A DNA stretch of 17,848 nt from NCBI GenBank assembly GCA_964534355.1, contig CAZHNZ010000088.1:1-17848 (forward strand), read 5' to 3'. Positions 6,152 through 13,132 of this stretch are shown one piece after another. This DNA comes from CAXXIC01 sp964534355 (GTDB lineage Bacteria > Bacteroidota > Bacteroidia > Bacteroidales > UBA7332). Position 1 is the stretch's first letter, and each line of letters opens with the position of its first letter. A program made the position numbers and the translations under genes. The notes beneath the pieces were generated by a model that saw only the letters and a program-made list of their open reading frames with translations, searched no databases and had not been told where the DNA came from.

Positions 6152-7273
6152 ATGGATTATAGAAATAAAATAAGAACATTTGCCGAAACAGAGATAAAAC
6201 CTCTGGCGGCGCAGCTCGATGAAAATGAGACATTCTCAGTAGAACTAACCCGAAAAATGGGAGAAGCCGGCCTGTTTGGCATCGATATTCCCCGCGAATA
6301 CGGCGGACAGGGACTTGATACGCTTTCTTACATCATCGCCATCGAGGAGCTGGCACGGGTGGACGGTTCGCAGGCCGCTACCGTGGCTGCACACAACAGT
6401 CTGGGTGTGTCACCCATCTACTATTTCGGCACCGAAGAGCAACGCCGGGAGTTGGTTCCCACACTCTGCTCGGGTCAGGCTCTTTGGGCATTTGCCCTTA
6501 CAGAAGAGAGTGCCGGCAGCGATGCACGTGGTGCCCGTACGACCTGCATCGAAAAGGGCGACCGGGTGATAATCAACGGTGAAAAACGATATATCACCAA
6601 TGGCTCTAACGAACTATTGCTCGGTTATACCGTGCTGGCTTTCAGTCAAAACGGCGAAGCCAAACCGGAGTTTTCCACCTATCTGGTCGGGAAAAATCTG
6701 CCGGGTGTGCAACCCGAACGCATGACCGGCAAGCTTATGTGGCGGGCTTCCGACACGGCGCGTATTGCATTTGACCATGTTTCTGTTCCGGCTTCAAATT
6801 TGTTGGGTGAGAAAGGCAGCGGACTGAAAAACATGCTGAAAACACTCGATGGCGGTCGTCTCTCTATTGCCGCTATGGGGCTGGGTCTCGCGCAGGGAGC
6901 CTTCGAAATGGCACTCAGTTATGCCAATACGCGCGAGCAGTTCGGCAAAACGCTCGGAAAAAATCAGGTCATTCAGTTTAAACTGGCCGATATGGCTCTT
7001 AAAATTGAGTTGGCCCGAAATACGCTCTACAATGCCTGCCGTCTCAAACTGGAGGGCCTGCCATTTACCAAAGAGGCTGCAATGAGCAAACTCTACTGTT
7101 CCGAAATTGCCAAAGAGGTAGCCGATCAGGCAGTTCAGATTTTTGGCGGATCGGGTCTCTTTAAGTCGGCCGATATCGAACGTTTCTACCGCGATCAGCG
7201 CATTTTGCAAATCGGTGAGGGGACTTCCGAAATACTGCATACAGTGATTGCCCGAAATATTGGTGTGTTATGA
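6152..7273 (+). CDS. Acyl-CoA dehydrogenase (short/branched-chain type), probable isovaleryl-CoA step
   Basis: This FAD flavoprotein should oxidise a short acyl-CoA to the 2-enoyl-CoA and pass electrons to ETF. By context the substrate is isovaleryl-CoA, giving the 3-methylcrotonyl-CoA used by MccAB. It has 373 residues. FALTEESAGSDARG (about 114-127) is the family signature near the flavin. TREQFGKTLGKNQVIQFKLADM and IFGGSGLFKS are C-terminal family segments. The catalytic glutamate is Glu356 in IGEGTSEI, as in butyryl- and medium-chain enzymes. The helix position that holds the base in true isovaleryl-CoA dehydrogenase is Gly235 (LDGGR), so substrate choice is inferred from neighbours. The N-terminus appears about 8-10 residues shorter than usual, with a repeat array and an in-frame stop immediately upstream. 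The stop overlaps the HMG-CoA reductase start (ATGA). Confidence 0.88.
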   Translation: MDYRNKIRTFAETEIKPLAAQLDENETFSVELTRKMGEAGLFGIDIPREYGGQGLDTLSYIIAIEELARVDGSQAATVAAHNSLGVSPIYYFGTEEQRRELVPTLCSGQALWAFALTEESAGSDARGARTTCIEKGDRVIINGEKRYITNGSNELLLGYTVLAFSQNGEAKPEFSTYLVGKNLPGVQPERMTGKLMWRASDTARIAFDHVSVPASNLLGEKGSGLKNMLKTLDGGRLSIAAMGLGLAQGAFEMALSYANTREQFGKTLGKNQVIQFKLADMALKIELARNTLYNACRLKLEGLPFTKEAAMSKLYCSEIAKEVADQAVQIFGGSGLFKSADIERFYRDQRILQIGEGTSEILHTVIARNIGVL

Positions 7274-8559
7274 TGCCCGGGTTTTCAAAATTATCCCGTG
7301 AGGAGAAGGTTGGTGCTGTCATTGGCCATTGCGGACTCTCTGTTGAGGAGAGTGTATTGCTCAATCGCTATCTGCATCCGGAGGATCAGGGGTTGTTCGA
7401 TGGCTTTTCAGAGAATACATTGTCGAACTACTATCTGCCCTACGGTGTGGCACCCGGATTTGTGATCAATGGTCGCGAATATGTTGTACCTATGGTCACC
7501 GAAGAGAGCTCTGTGGTGGCCGCGGCTGCAAAGGGTGCCGCTTTTTGGGCGGCGCGGGGCGGTTTTCATTCACGGGTGGTGGATACGGTAAAGGTGGGGC
7601 AAATTATTTTCTCATATACCGGTGGAGAGGAGCTGCTCAGGGAGTCGTTGCCGGCTCTCAGGAAAATGCTTCCCGAAGTGGCAGCCTCTGTCACCCGGTC
7701 GATGCAGCAGCGTGGCGGTGGTATTTCCGGTATGGGTTTTCACCCAATACCGGGAATGGAGAATATGTGGCAGCTACGCGTGGAGTTTCAGACGGCAGAT
7801 AGTATGGGGGCCAATTTTATCAACAGTTGTCTCGAACTGATGGCACCGGAACTGGAGTCGTTTCTCAACAATAGTCCACTGAATAACGCACGTGCAGAGG
7901 TGATTATGTCTATTTTGTCGAACTATACGCCCGATTGTCGGGTGGAGTGCTCGGTGGAGTGCGATGTGCAGGAGCTTGCCGCCATAGCGGGAGATTATAG
8001 TGCAGAAGAGTTTACTCGTCGTTTTCAACTGGCTGTGCAGGTGGCGCAAAACGATGTTTACCGGGCTGTTACCCACAACAAGGGCATACAAAACGGAGTG
8101 GATGCAGTGGTGCTGGCTACGGGCAACGATTTTCGGGCTGTGGAGGCCGGTGTGCACGCCTTCGCGACGGCGGGAGGTAGCTACAGCTCACTTACCCGTG
8201 TGTCGCTGACCGATCGTTTTTGCTATACACTGAGTTTGCCTCTGGCACTCGGTACGGTGGGCGGACTTACCCGAAATCATCCGCTGGCCGCCCTCTCGCT
8301 GCGCATTTTGCAGCAGCCCGATGCCCGCCAACTGATGCAGATAGCAGCTGCCGTAGGTCTCGCCAACAACTTCATGGCGGTCGCATCGCTCATTACCCAC
8401 GGCATTCAGCGGGGGCACATGAAACTGCACCTCACCAACATTTTGCAAAGCCTTCAGGCAACTGAAACTGAGAAGCGGACGGCAATCAATCACTTTGCGA
8501 AACAGACGGTCAGCTTTTCCGCCGTTCAGGGGTTTATCAACCAATTGCGTTCGGTATGA
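7270..8559 (+). CDS. Hydroxymethylglutaryl-CoA reductase, class II
   Basis: HMG-CoA reductase interconverts HMG-CoA and mevalonate with NAD(P)H. The 429 residues match the class II (bacterial, soluble) form and have no membrane segments. The catalytic set is present: Glu79 in TEESSVVAA, Lys271 in HNKGIQNG, Asp287 in LATGNDFRA and His383 in RGHMKLH. These are close to Glu83, Lys267, Asp283 and His381 of the Pseudomonas mevalonii enzyme, as I recall its numbering. DSMGANFIN is the expected cofactor/CoA segment. The start is ATGATG at 7270, giving a 4-base overlap with the dehydrogenase; the second ATG (7273) is equally possible. The stop overlaps the next start by 4 bases. Class II enzymes include degradative ones, but the downstream kinases and decarboxylase point to mevalonate synthesis. 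Cofactor preference cannot be read from the sequence. Confidence 0.95.
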   Translation: MMPGFSKLSREEKVGAVIGHCGLSVEESVLLNRYLHPEDQGLFDGFSENTLSNYYLPYGVAPGFVINGREYVVPMVTEESSVVAAAAKGAAFWAARGGFHSRVVDTVKVGQIIFSYTGGEELLRESLPALRKMLPEVAASVTRSMQQRGGGISGMGFHPIPGMENMWQLRVEFQTADSMGANFINSCLELMAPELESFLNNSPLNNARAEVIMSILSNYTPDCRVECSVECDVQELAAIAGDYSAEEFTRRFQLAVQVAQNDVYRAVTHNKGIQNGVDAVVLATGNDFRAVEAGVHAFATAGGSYSSLTRVSLTDRFCYTLSLPLALGTVGGLTRNHPLAALSLRILQQPDARQLMQIAAAVGLANNFMAVASLITHGIQRGHMKLHLTNILQSLQATETEKRTAINHFAKQTVSFSAVQGFINQLRSV

Positions 8560-9497
8560 TACAGCAGACAGATGGAAATGACAGATTCTTTGCGCATGGC
8601 AAATTGTTGCTTTCGGGCGAATATGCGGTGTTGCATGGCGCTACGGCACTGGCTCTGCCGCTTCGTTTCGGGCAATCGATGGCGGTGACTGACTCCGGGC
8701 AAGAGAATTTTGTCTGGCAGGCATACCGGCCGGATGGTCTCTGGTTCGCGGCGGAATGGGATGCTTCGGGGCATATCCGCCAAACTACGGATGCGCAGCT
8801 TTCAACCCGATTGACAGAAATTCTTGCTCATGCTTTGGCCGCATCTGACCGATATTCCCGTTTCCCGACAGGAAAAGAAATAATTACGCGGTTGGAGTTT
8901 AACCCCGAATGGGGGTGGGGGAGCAGTTCTACACTGATTTATAATCTGAGCCGGTGGTTGCAGATTGATCCTTACCGGTTGTTGCGGCTGACTTTTGGCG
9001 GTTCGGGGTACGATATCGCCTGTGCCGGAGCCTCTTCGGCCCTTTTTTATACAAAATGTGAACATAAAGCAGTTGTTGAACCTGCCCCTTTCAACCCGCC
9101 TTTTGCCGATAACCTCTGGTTTATCTATCTGGGCAAAAAGCAGAGCAGTCGCGAGGCCATTTCGGGTTTTCGTTCACCGGCCTCTGTTTCGTCCTCTGTT
9201 ATTCGTGATATATCTTCTCTCTCTTTGCAAATGGCCGAAAGCCGGTCGGTCGATGAGTTTTGTGCTTGCATGGCTCTTCACGAAGAGATTACCGCAAAAC
9301 TGACGGGTTTGCAACCTGTGCAGCAAAGGCTCTTTCCCGGTTTTTCGGGTGCGATAAAATCGCTGGGTGCATGGGGTGGCGACTTTGTGATGGCTTGCAG
9401 CGATTGGCCCGAAGAAAAAATAAGGGACTATTTCAAAACCGCAGGGCTGGATACGGTGTTTAACCTGAAAGATATAATTGCAAACAATAATGATTGA
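8556..9497 (+). CDS. GYDIA-family GHMP kinase, candidate phosphomevalonate kinase
   Basis: This 313-residue protein is a diverged GHMP small-molecule kinase. Visible motifs are AHGKLLLSGEYAVLHG at the N-terminus, the ATP-loop variant WGWGSSSTL (in place of the usual GLGSS), FGGSGYDIACAG, which carries the GYDIA hallmark, and FSGAIKSLGAWGGDFVMA as motif 3. Its substrate cannot be read from the motifs. Because mevalonate kinase and the decarboxylase are both encoded beside it and no classical phosphomevalonate kinase is visible, phosphorylation of mevalonate 5-phosphate is the likely missing step; this is inference. Its ATG overlaps the HMG-CoA reductase stop (ATGA). Its own stop overlaps the decarboxylase start (ATGATTGA), consistent with one transcript and coupled translation. 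Confidence 0.85.
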   Translation: MIQQTDGNDRFFAHGKLLLSGEYAVLHGATALALPLRFGQSMAVTDSGQENFVWQAYRPDGLWFAAEWDASGHIRQTTDAQLSTRLTEILAHALAASDRYSRFPTGKEIITRLEFNPEWGWGSSSTLIYNLSRWLQIDPYRLLRLTFGGSGYDIACAGASSALFYTKCEHKAVVEPAPFNPPFADNLWFIYLGKKQSSREAISGFRSPASVSSSVIRDISSLSLQMAESRSVDEFCACMALHEEITAKLTGLQPVQQRLFPGFSGAIKSLGAWGGDFVMACSDWPEEKIRDYFKTAGLDTVFNLKDIIANNND

Positions 9498-10551
9498 AAA
9501 TAAATATTTGCAAACCGAAGGGTTGGTGAGCCGGAGCGTTCCCTCAAACATTGCCATTGTCAAGTACTGGGGCAAACGTGAGGTGCAGTTGCCGCTCAAT
9601 CCATCGGTCAGCTTTTCGCTCGAAGTGTCGCGTACCACCACATCTGTTGCATTTCGTTTGGATGAATCAAAACAGGATTTGTCGTTCGATTTCTTCCTCG
9701 ATGGTGTGCCGCAGCCCTCTTTCCGACCAAAGATAGAGCAATTTCTGCGTCGCATTCTACCTACATTCCCCTGGCTCACCGATTTTCATTTGACAGTGAA
9801 TAGCAGTAACTCTTTTCCGCATTCGTCCGGCATTGCCTCTTCGGCGAGTGGTATGGCCTGTCTGGCATTTTGCCTGACCGATATTGAGACGTTACTGACC
9901 AGCGGTAAAAATGCAGATATTGAACAGGTTTCTCAGATTGCCCGACTCGGATCGGGGAGCGCCTGTCGCTCTGTGTGGCCGGGTTGGTCGCTGTGGGGAG
10001 AATCTCTTGCTGTTGAAGGGGCCAACAATGAATTTGCGATTCCGATCAATGAGTGGGTGCATCCTGCGTTCCGGCAAATCCGCGATTCTATTCTTATTCT
10101 GGATGGCGACCGCAAAAAAATCAGCAGTTCGGTGGGCCATAAGCTGATGAACCGTCACCCGTACAGGGATGCCCGCATAGCACAGGCCAACCACAACACC
10201 GAAAGGGTGATTGCCGCACTCAAAGCCGGCGACTGGACCCATTTTGGCGAAGTGGCCGAAGCCGAGGCCTTGTCGCTTCACGCCCTGATGCTCAGCTCTG
10301 AACCCGGATATGTGTTGTTGAAACCTGAATCATTTCAGGCTATTGAGTGGGTGCGTACCTTCCGGCAGGAGAGTGGATTGCCTCTCTACTTTACCTTCGA
10401 TGCGGGTCCGAATATGCATTTACTCTATCCGGCTGAAATCGAAAAAGAGATTGTTGCGTTTATTCAACGGGATTTGAAGCAGCTTTGCAGCAGTCAGTGT
10501 GTAATCTTCGACAGGCTGGGCATTGGGCCGGTTGATTTGAATAACAGATAG
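9490..10551 (+). CDS. mvaD: Diphosphomevalonate decarboxylase
   Basis: This enzyme converts mevalonate 5-diphosphate to isopentenyl diphosphate with ATP, releasing CO2 and phosphate. Family motifs are clear: PSNIAIVKYWGKREVQLPLN near the N-terminus, HSSGIASSASGMACLAF (ATP-binding loop), RLGSGSACRSVWPGWSLW, and FTFDAGPNMHLL with Asp304 in the position of the conserved catalytic-region aspartate. From the ATG at 9490 it has 353 residues. An in-frame TTG at 9478 would add four residues, but the ATG is preferred because it is a standard start and forms an 8-base overlap with the upstream stop. Two bases separate its stop from the mevalonate kinase start. Confidence 0.94.
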   Translation: MIENKYLQTEGLVSRSVPSNIAIVKYWGKREVQLPLNPSVSFSLEVSRTTTSVAFRLDESKQDLSFDFFLDGVPQPSFRPKIEQFLRRILPTFPWLTDFHLTVNSSNSFPHSSGIASSASGMACLAFCLTDIETLLTSGKNADIEQVSQIARLGSGSACRSVWPGWSLWGESLAVEGANNEFAIPINEWVHPAFRQIRDSILILDGDRKKISSSVGHKLMNRHPYRDARIAQANHNTERVIAALKAGDWTHFGEVAEAEALSLHALMLSSEPGYVLLKPESFQAIEWVRTFRQESGLPLYFTFDAGPNMHLLYPAEIEKEIVAFIQRDLKQLCSSQCVIFDRLGIGPVDLNNR

Positions 10552-10553
10552 GT

Positions 10554-11525
10554 ATGAGACCAAAGAAAATTGACCTTTTTTATTCCAAAGTGATGCTTTT
10601 TGGTGAATATACAATCATTCAGGATAGCATGGGGTTGACAATTCCCTATTCGCGGTTTAGTGGCGAATTGAGGTTTATAAACAAGCAAAGTTATACAGAT
10701 CTGGATCAGGCCTCGCTGTCCAACGGAGAGATTCTGCGCTATGCCGCATACATCAAAACCTTATTCGAAAAAGGCGAATTGCTATGCCATTTCAATATCA
10801 GCCGTCTCGGGAGCGACCTGCAAAAGGGACTATATTTCGAAAGTACCATTCCCGAAGGATATGGGCTGGGCAGCAGCGGAGCATTGGTGTCGGCTTTGTA
10901 TTCGCGCTATGTCACGGAGGATAAAATAGAGGCTCACAATCGTCTTTCACACCGTCAAATAGCGCAACTCAAACGTTGTTTTGCGCAGTTAGAGAGCTAT
11001 TTTCACGGTACGAGTTCGGGTATCGACCCGTTAATTTGTTACCTCAGACACCCGCTTTTTCTCGAAAACAGAGAGACATTGTCGCCCATTCATATTCCCC
11101 GCAGGGCAATTCAGAGCGAAGATGCGATTTTTTTGATCAACAGTGGAAAACCGGGAATGACCGCGCCATTGGTTCGTTTGTATATGGATAAATGTGCTCA
11201 ATCGGCTTTTTTTGATCGAATTATCAATGAGTTAATTCCGCTCAACAACCGTTGTATTCAATCGCTTTTGCAGGGAGAAATCGACCTGTTTTACAATTCG
11301 GTGCACCGCTTGTCGGCTTTTCAGTTGGAGCATTTTACAGAGATGATTCCGGATACTATTCGTGCAACCTGGCAGCAGGGAGTTGATTCTCATCTGTTTA
11401 CACTTAAACTTTGTGGGTCGGGTGGGGGCGGATACATGTTGGGGTTCACAAGGCACTTTTCGCAAGTGTCAGCCCAACTCAGCGGCGAAGGATTTGAGGT
11501 AATACCTGTCTATCGGAGGCGATGA
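10554..11525 (+). CDS. Mevalonate kinase
   Basis: The protein should phosphorylate mevalonate at C5 with ATP. It has 323 residues and the three GHMP motifs: KVMLFGEYTIIQ at the N-terminus, IPEGYGLGSSGALVSALY (around 98-115), and LKLCGSGGGGYMLGF near the C-terminus. The segment FHGTSSGIDPLICY holds Asp158, the expected catalytic base. It retains the canonical GLGSS loop, unlike the GYDIA kinase, and is the better candidate for mevalonate kinase proper. It is the last gene of the + strand block. Its 3' end overlaps the 3' end of the opposing Gate-domain gene by 16 bases (11510-11525), so no terminator can lie between them. Confidence 0.9.
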   Translation: MRPKKIDLFYSKVMLFGEYTIIQDSMGLTIPYSRFSGELRFINKQSYTDLDQASLSNGEILRYAAYIKTLFEKGELLCHFNISRLGSDLQKGLYFESTIPEGYGLGSSGALVSALYSRYVTEDKIEAHNRLSHRQIAQLKRCFAQLESYFHGTSSGIDPLICYLRHPLFLENRETLSPIHIPRRAIQSEDAIFLINSGKPGMTAPLVRLYMDKCAQSAFFDRIINELIPLNNRCIQSLLQGEIDLFYNSVHRLSAFQLEHFTEMIPDTIRATWQQGVDSHLFTLKLCGSGGGGYMLGFTRHFSQVSAQLSGEGFEVIPVYRRR

Positions 11526-12451
11526 TTGGCAAATTCGGCTCTGAAATGCAGAATCATTCGGGCACCCCACACCACTGCAATGGCAAAAAATACGCGAGTA
11601 ATGATTATCCAACCAGCAGAAACACCAACTGCCACAAATATCAGGGTATCTTCGAGCAACGAATGCGATATAGCTAAATGGTGATTGAGCAGGTTGCAAT
11701 CTTCTTTGGAAATTCGTCCCTCTTTAACCTCTTCTACCATAATTGCGCCACCATACGACAAGCCCACAATATTGCCAATCATCCACAGAAAACCGGTGTT
11801 TTCGGGTAAACCCATCAGGCGCATTACCGGCCTGATGGGTTTAATCAGATTGTCCAGAATCTTGTATTCCAGCATAATACGTTGTAGCATCATCAGTGCG
11901 GTGATAACGGATATGATCAGAAAAGAGATACGAACAGAGGTAAAGAACCAGATTTCGAGCAAATCGGGCACAGACATATCCCGCGTTACAGGTGTGGATA
12001 CTACCCACGGTTTCCACCCATCTGTGGGTAGTATATGATGCAACACAAAGGCCATAATCAGACTCATAATCACCCGAAGCAGAAACATGCCTGCAAAGGA
12101 TGATCCTGTTTTTCGCTGTATAGCGCATTCTACCGGCATGTTATGAGAAACCAGACACATGATGGCCAGTATGGTTGCTTCCCGCATCGTAATGGCCATA
12201 GAGGTCATAATGGCTAACGGTGCATACAGTGGCAAAAATATACTGGTTAAAAATACAATTGCGGTGTTCCCGGATAGCCCTATCCATTCAAAAACAGGTG
12301 AAATGTATCCTGCCAGAAAATTGAGTAGCCCGTAGTAATCGAGCAATCGCACACCCAACGAGATGGGCAATATCATGCGGAGGAGTAACCAACCCGTTTT
12401 AACTGCTTTCGGAAAGGCAATGCGGAAGGAGCGTAGAATTATTTTGTTCAT
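11510..12451 (-). CDS. Nucleoside-recognition (Gate) domain membrane protein
   Basis: This 313-residue, strongly hydrophobic protein has two similar membrane halves, each with features of the Gate/nucleoside-recognition domain also found in SpmA/SpmB, YjiH and nucleoside transporters. The N-terminal half contains KTGWLLLRMILPISLGVRLL and LSGNTAIVFLTSIFLPLYAP. The C-terminal half contains LIKPIRPVMRLMGLPENTGF and GLSYGGAIMVEEVKEGRIS. Between them is a short polar stretch (about 145-165). The substrate is unknown and transport is not proven for the domain. The start ATG (12451-12449) lies about 10 bases from a repeat array that forms its whole upstream region on the - strand, and smpB lies beyond the array. 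No promoter of the TAnnTTTG type is visible. It converges with, and slightly overlaps, the mevalonate kinase gene. Confidence 0.8.
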   Translation of the reverse strand: MNKIILRSFRIAFPKAVKTGWLLLRMILPISLGVRLLDYYGLLNFLAGYISPVFEWIGLSGNTAIVFLTSIFLPLYAPLAIMTSMAITMREATILAIMCLVSHNMPVECAIQRKTGSSFAGMFLLRVIMSLIMAFVLHHILPTDGWKPWVVSTPVTRDMSVPDLLEIWFFTSVRISFLIISVITALMMLQRIMLEYKILDNLIKPIRPVMRLMGLPENTGFLWMIGNIVGLSYGGAIMVEEVKEGRISKEDCNLLNHHLAISHSLLEDTLIFVAVGVSAGWIIITRVFFAIAVVWGARMILHFRAEFANHRLR

Positions 12452-12461
12452 TGTTTTTTAG

Positions 12462-12550
12462 TTACGGGTTTTCAGTTACGAGTTACAAGTTACGAGTTAC
12501 AGGTTACAAGTTGACAAGTAAACAAGTAGACGAGTAAACGGGTAAACAAG
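12462..12550. repeat. Heptamer-to-octamer array, locus C
   Basis: Seven 7-base units (TTACGGG, diverged TTTTCAG, then TTACGAG, TTACAAG, TTACGAG, TTACAGG, TTACAAG; 12462-12510) pass into five 8-base units (TTGACAAG, TAAACAAG, TAGACGAG, TAAACGGG, TAAACAAG; 12511-12550). The order and orientation match 5371-5453, although the flanking genes here are on the other strand. Confidence 0.9.
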
Positions 12551-12577
12551 CAGCGTACAAATCTTCCCAATCCACCA

Positions 12578-12598
12578 CCCCATTCAGGGGGTTGGGGG
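12578..12598. repeat. CCCC-ATTC-AGGGGG palindromic segment
   Basis: A short stem CCCC (12578-12581) with GGGG (12587-12590) and then TTGGGGG. It corresponds to the segments at 191-211 and 6091-6102. On the - strand it lies downstream of smpB, but no T-run follows, so terminator function is doubtful. Confidence 0.55.
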
Positions 12599-12602
12599 CA
12601 AA

Positions 12603-12637
12603 AACGTAAAACGTATAACGTAAAACGTATAACGTAT
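12603..12637. repeat. AACGTAN heptamer array beside smpB
   Basis: Five 7-base units (AACGTAA, AACGTAT, AACGTAA, AACGTAT, AACGTAT) end two bases from the smpB stop codon (12640-12642 on the - strand). The unit family is the same as at 6112-6139 and the orientation on the + strand is the same. Confidence 0.87.
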
Positions 12638-12639
12638 AA

Positions 12640-13092
12640 CTACTTCTTAAACGCCCGATCCATTTCCCGCCGGTCATCCTTTTCTCGCAAAGAATCCCGT
12701 TTGTCGTACTCTTTTTTACCTTTTGCCGTGTAGATAACTACTTTGGCCAGTCCCTTTTCGTTGATGAAAAGCTTACTGGCGATAATGGTAAATCCCGTAT
12801 CTTTGGTTGCTTTCAGCAGTTTGCCTAACTCTTTGCGGTTAAGCAATAGTTTGCGGTCGCGGCGTGGCAGGTGGTTGTTGTAGCTTCCGAACGAATATTC
12901 GGCCACATGCATATTTTTAATCCACATTTCGCCATTGGTAATAAAGCAAAATGTATCCACCAGACTCGCCTTTCCCAGTCTGATCGATTTTATCTCTGTG
13001 CCTGTCAGCACAATACCGGCCACGTATTGATCAATCAATTCGTAGTCGAAGCTGGCGCGTTTATTTTTTATAACAATATTGGACGATTTCAT
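12640..13092 (-). CDS. smpB: SsrA (tmRNA)-binding protein SmpB
   Basis: SmpB binds tmRNA and brings it to stalled ribosomes for trans-translation. The 150 residues contain the family landmarks NKRASFDYELIDQYVAGIVL, TGTEIKSIRLGKASLVD and an RDRKLLLNRKELGKL segment. The C-terminus is basic, KGKKEYDKRDSLREKDDRRE followed by MDRAFKK, and matches the tail that enters the ribosomal mRNA path. Length is normal. The start lies 40 bases after the stop of the Yip1-family gene on the same strand, so both may be read from the promoter near 13722. No tmRNA gene is seen in the window. Confidence 0.97.
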   Translation of the reverse strand: MKSSNIVIKNKRASFDYELIDQYVAGIVLTGTEIKSIRLGKASLVDTFCFITNGEMWIKNMHVAEYSFGSYNNHLPRRDRKLLLNRKELGKLLKATKDTGFTIIASKLFINEKGLAKVVIYTAKGKKEYDKRDSLREKDDRREMDRAFKK

Positions 13093-13132
13093 GCTGATCT
13101 GATAAGTGTTGGTGTGAGTCTGCCATTACAGG

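Noticed and set aside
1104..7273. Operation as the myxobacterial alternative isovalerate pathway (HMG-CoA to isovaleryl-CoA)
   Set aside because: That route uses decarboxylation by a CoA-transferase-like enzyme. Here an ATP- and biotin-dependent carboxylase is encoded, which favours the leucine-breakdown direction.
11510..11525. Bidirectional terminator between mevalonate kinase and the Gate-protein gene
   Set aside because: The two coding regions overlap by 16 bases, and no hairpin with T-runs is visible at the junction.
12578..12598. Terminator for smpB
   Set aside because: The stem is only about four G-C pairs and no T-run follows on the - strand. It matches the dispersed palindromic segment instead.
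12798..12805. TATCTTTG promoter-like site on the + strand within smpB
   Set aside because: It lies antisense inside a coding gene with no + strand gene downstream before other features. The same applies to 14128-14135 within corA.
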